Assembly (NCBI RefSeq): GCF_007993795.1 | Contig: NZ_CP042476.1 | Span: forward strand, 248,001 to 312,000 | Direction of reading: 5' to 3' | Length of the DNA stretch: 64,000 nucleotides | Source: Antarcticibacterium arcticum | GTDB lineage: Bacteria > Bacteroidota > Bacteroidia > Flavobacteriales > Flavobacteriaceae | Part shown: one piece after another, positions 63,906 to 64,000 of the stretch | Numbering within the stretch: the first letter of the stretch is position 1 | Layout: the number at the start of each line of letters is the position of its first letter | Notes under the pieces: generated by a model | The model's input: only the letters and a program-made list of their open reading frames with translations | What the model was told of the DNA's origin: nothing | Databases searched by the model: none | Translations under genes and position numbers: made by a program

Positions 63906-64000
63906 ATGTTCCTGGAGTATATAGTAGATAATTTTCTTCTTATTTATCTAATGGAATTGGGTGCGGCTATTGCCGGCTCTATATATTTATGGAAAGCAAG
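63906..64000 (+). CDS. Second seven-helix paralogue (5' part only)
   Basis: The ATG at 63906 opens a frame that runs to the window edge, giving 31 residues: MFLEYIVDNFLLIYL then MELGAAIAGSIYLWK. The last part is nearly the same as residues 16-29 of the 7-TM protein at 62912 (11 of 14 identical). It is therefore a tandem duplicate, cut by the window. Confidence 0.75.
   Translation, partial: MFLEYIVDNFLLIYLMELGAAIAGSIYLWKA

Noticed and set aside
1..64000. CRISPR array, rRNA, tRNA or insertion sequence
   Set aside because: I looked through the gaps between genes on both strands and saw no regularly spaced repeats, clover-leaf sequences or transposase-like ORFs; a dedicated scan (tRNAscan, ISfinder) was not possible.

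Overview
The window looks like a chromosomal segment of a marine or soil Flavobacteriaceae member (Bacteroidota). The reasons are a SusC/SusD pair, many short lipoprotein signals, a Bacteroidota-type promoter (TTG-N21-TACTTTTG) in front of sucC, few Shine-Dalgarno sites, AT-rich intergenic DNA and the overall gene content. The genus (for example a Gramella, Salegentibacter or Salinimicrobium relative) is a guess. I see no rRNA, tRNA, CRISPR array, transposase or phage gene.

Left part (1-21.9 kb), mostly minus strand: a truncated DUF5686-type outer-membrane protein; smpB; small secreted proteins; an alpha/beta hydrolase; an organoarsenical-type block (ECF sigma factor SigZ, ArsI-like C-As lyase, ArsN1-like acetyltransferase); a sulfur/redox block (two rhodaneses, DUF6132, DUF302); a VOC dioxygenase-like protein; an S9 peptidase (+); DUF1206; a DUF389 membrane protein with an unusual lipid-kinase-like N-terminus; formate-THF ligase; a membrane-anchored protein with a HipA/FAM20-like kinase signature; lysA; sucC (+); and a one-repeat DUF1456 protein.

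Middle (22-32 kb), a galactose/galactoside module: Na+/sugar symporter, galT-galK, a Nudix-type (NrtR/AraR-like) regulator with a degenerate Nudix box, a GH2 enzyme and a large clan GH-A enzyme. Three copies of one palindrome, (A/G)TGTA-N5-TACA(T/G), sit before the symporter, between galK and the regulator, and before GH2. I read them as the operators of one local regulon.

32-54.9 kb, an alpha-glucan utilization locus: GH13_7-like amylase, SusE, SusD and SusC on the minus strand; divergently, a LacI regulator, MFS transporter, beta-phosphoglucomutase, GH65 maltose phosphorylase, SusA-like GH13, GH31, two more GH13 lipoproteins, then pfkA and GAPDH. Surface and periplasmic enzymes would cut starch, the MFS would import maltose or maltodextrin, GH65 plus PgmB would give glucose and glucose-6-phosphate, and PfkA/GAPDH feed glycolysis. 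The 12-bp sequence CAAACGTTTTCG occurs between susC and lacI and again, inverted, before pfkA, which suggests that the LacI protein also controls the glycolytic pair.

Right end (55-64 kb): a BadF-type sugar kinase, a ComM-like ATPase, then a tightly overlapping operon of a DUF2891 lipoprotein, an Nramp-fold transporter that lacks the usual metal-binding motifs, and PxpA-PxpB-PxpC (5-oxoprolinase). Last come an unknown soluble protein and two tandem 7-TM paralogues, the second cut by the window edge.
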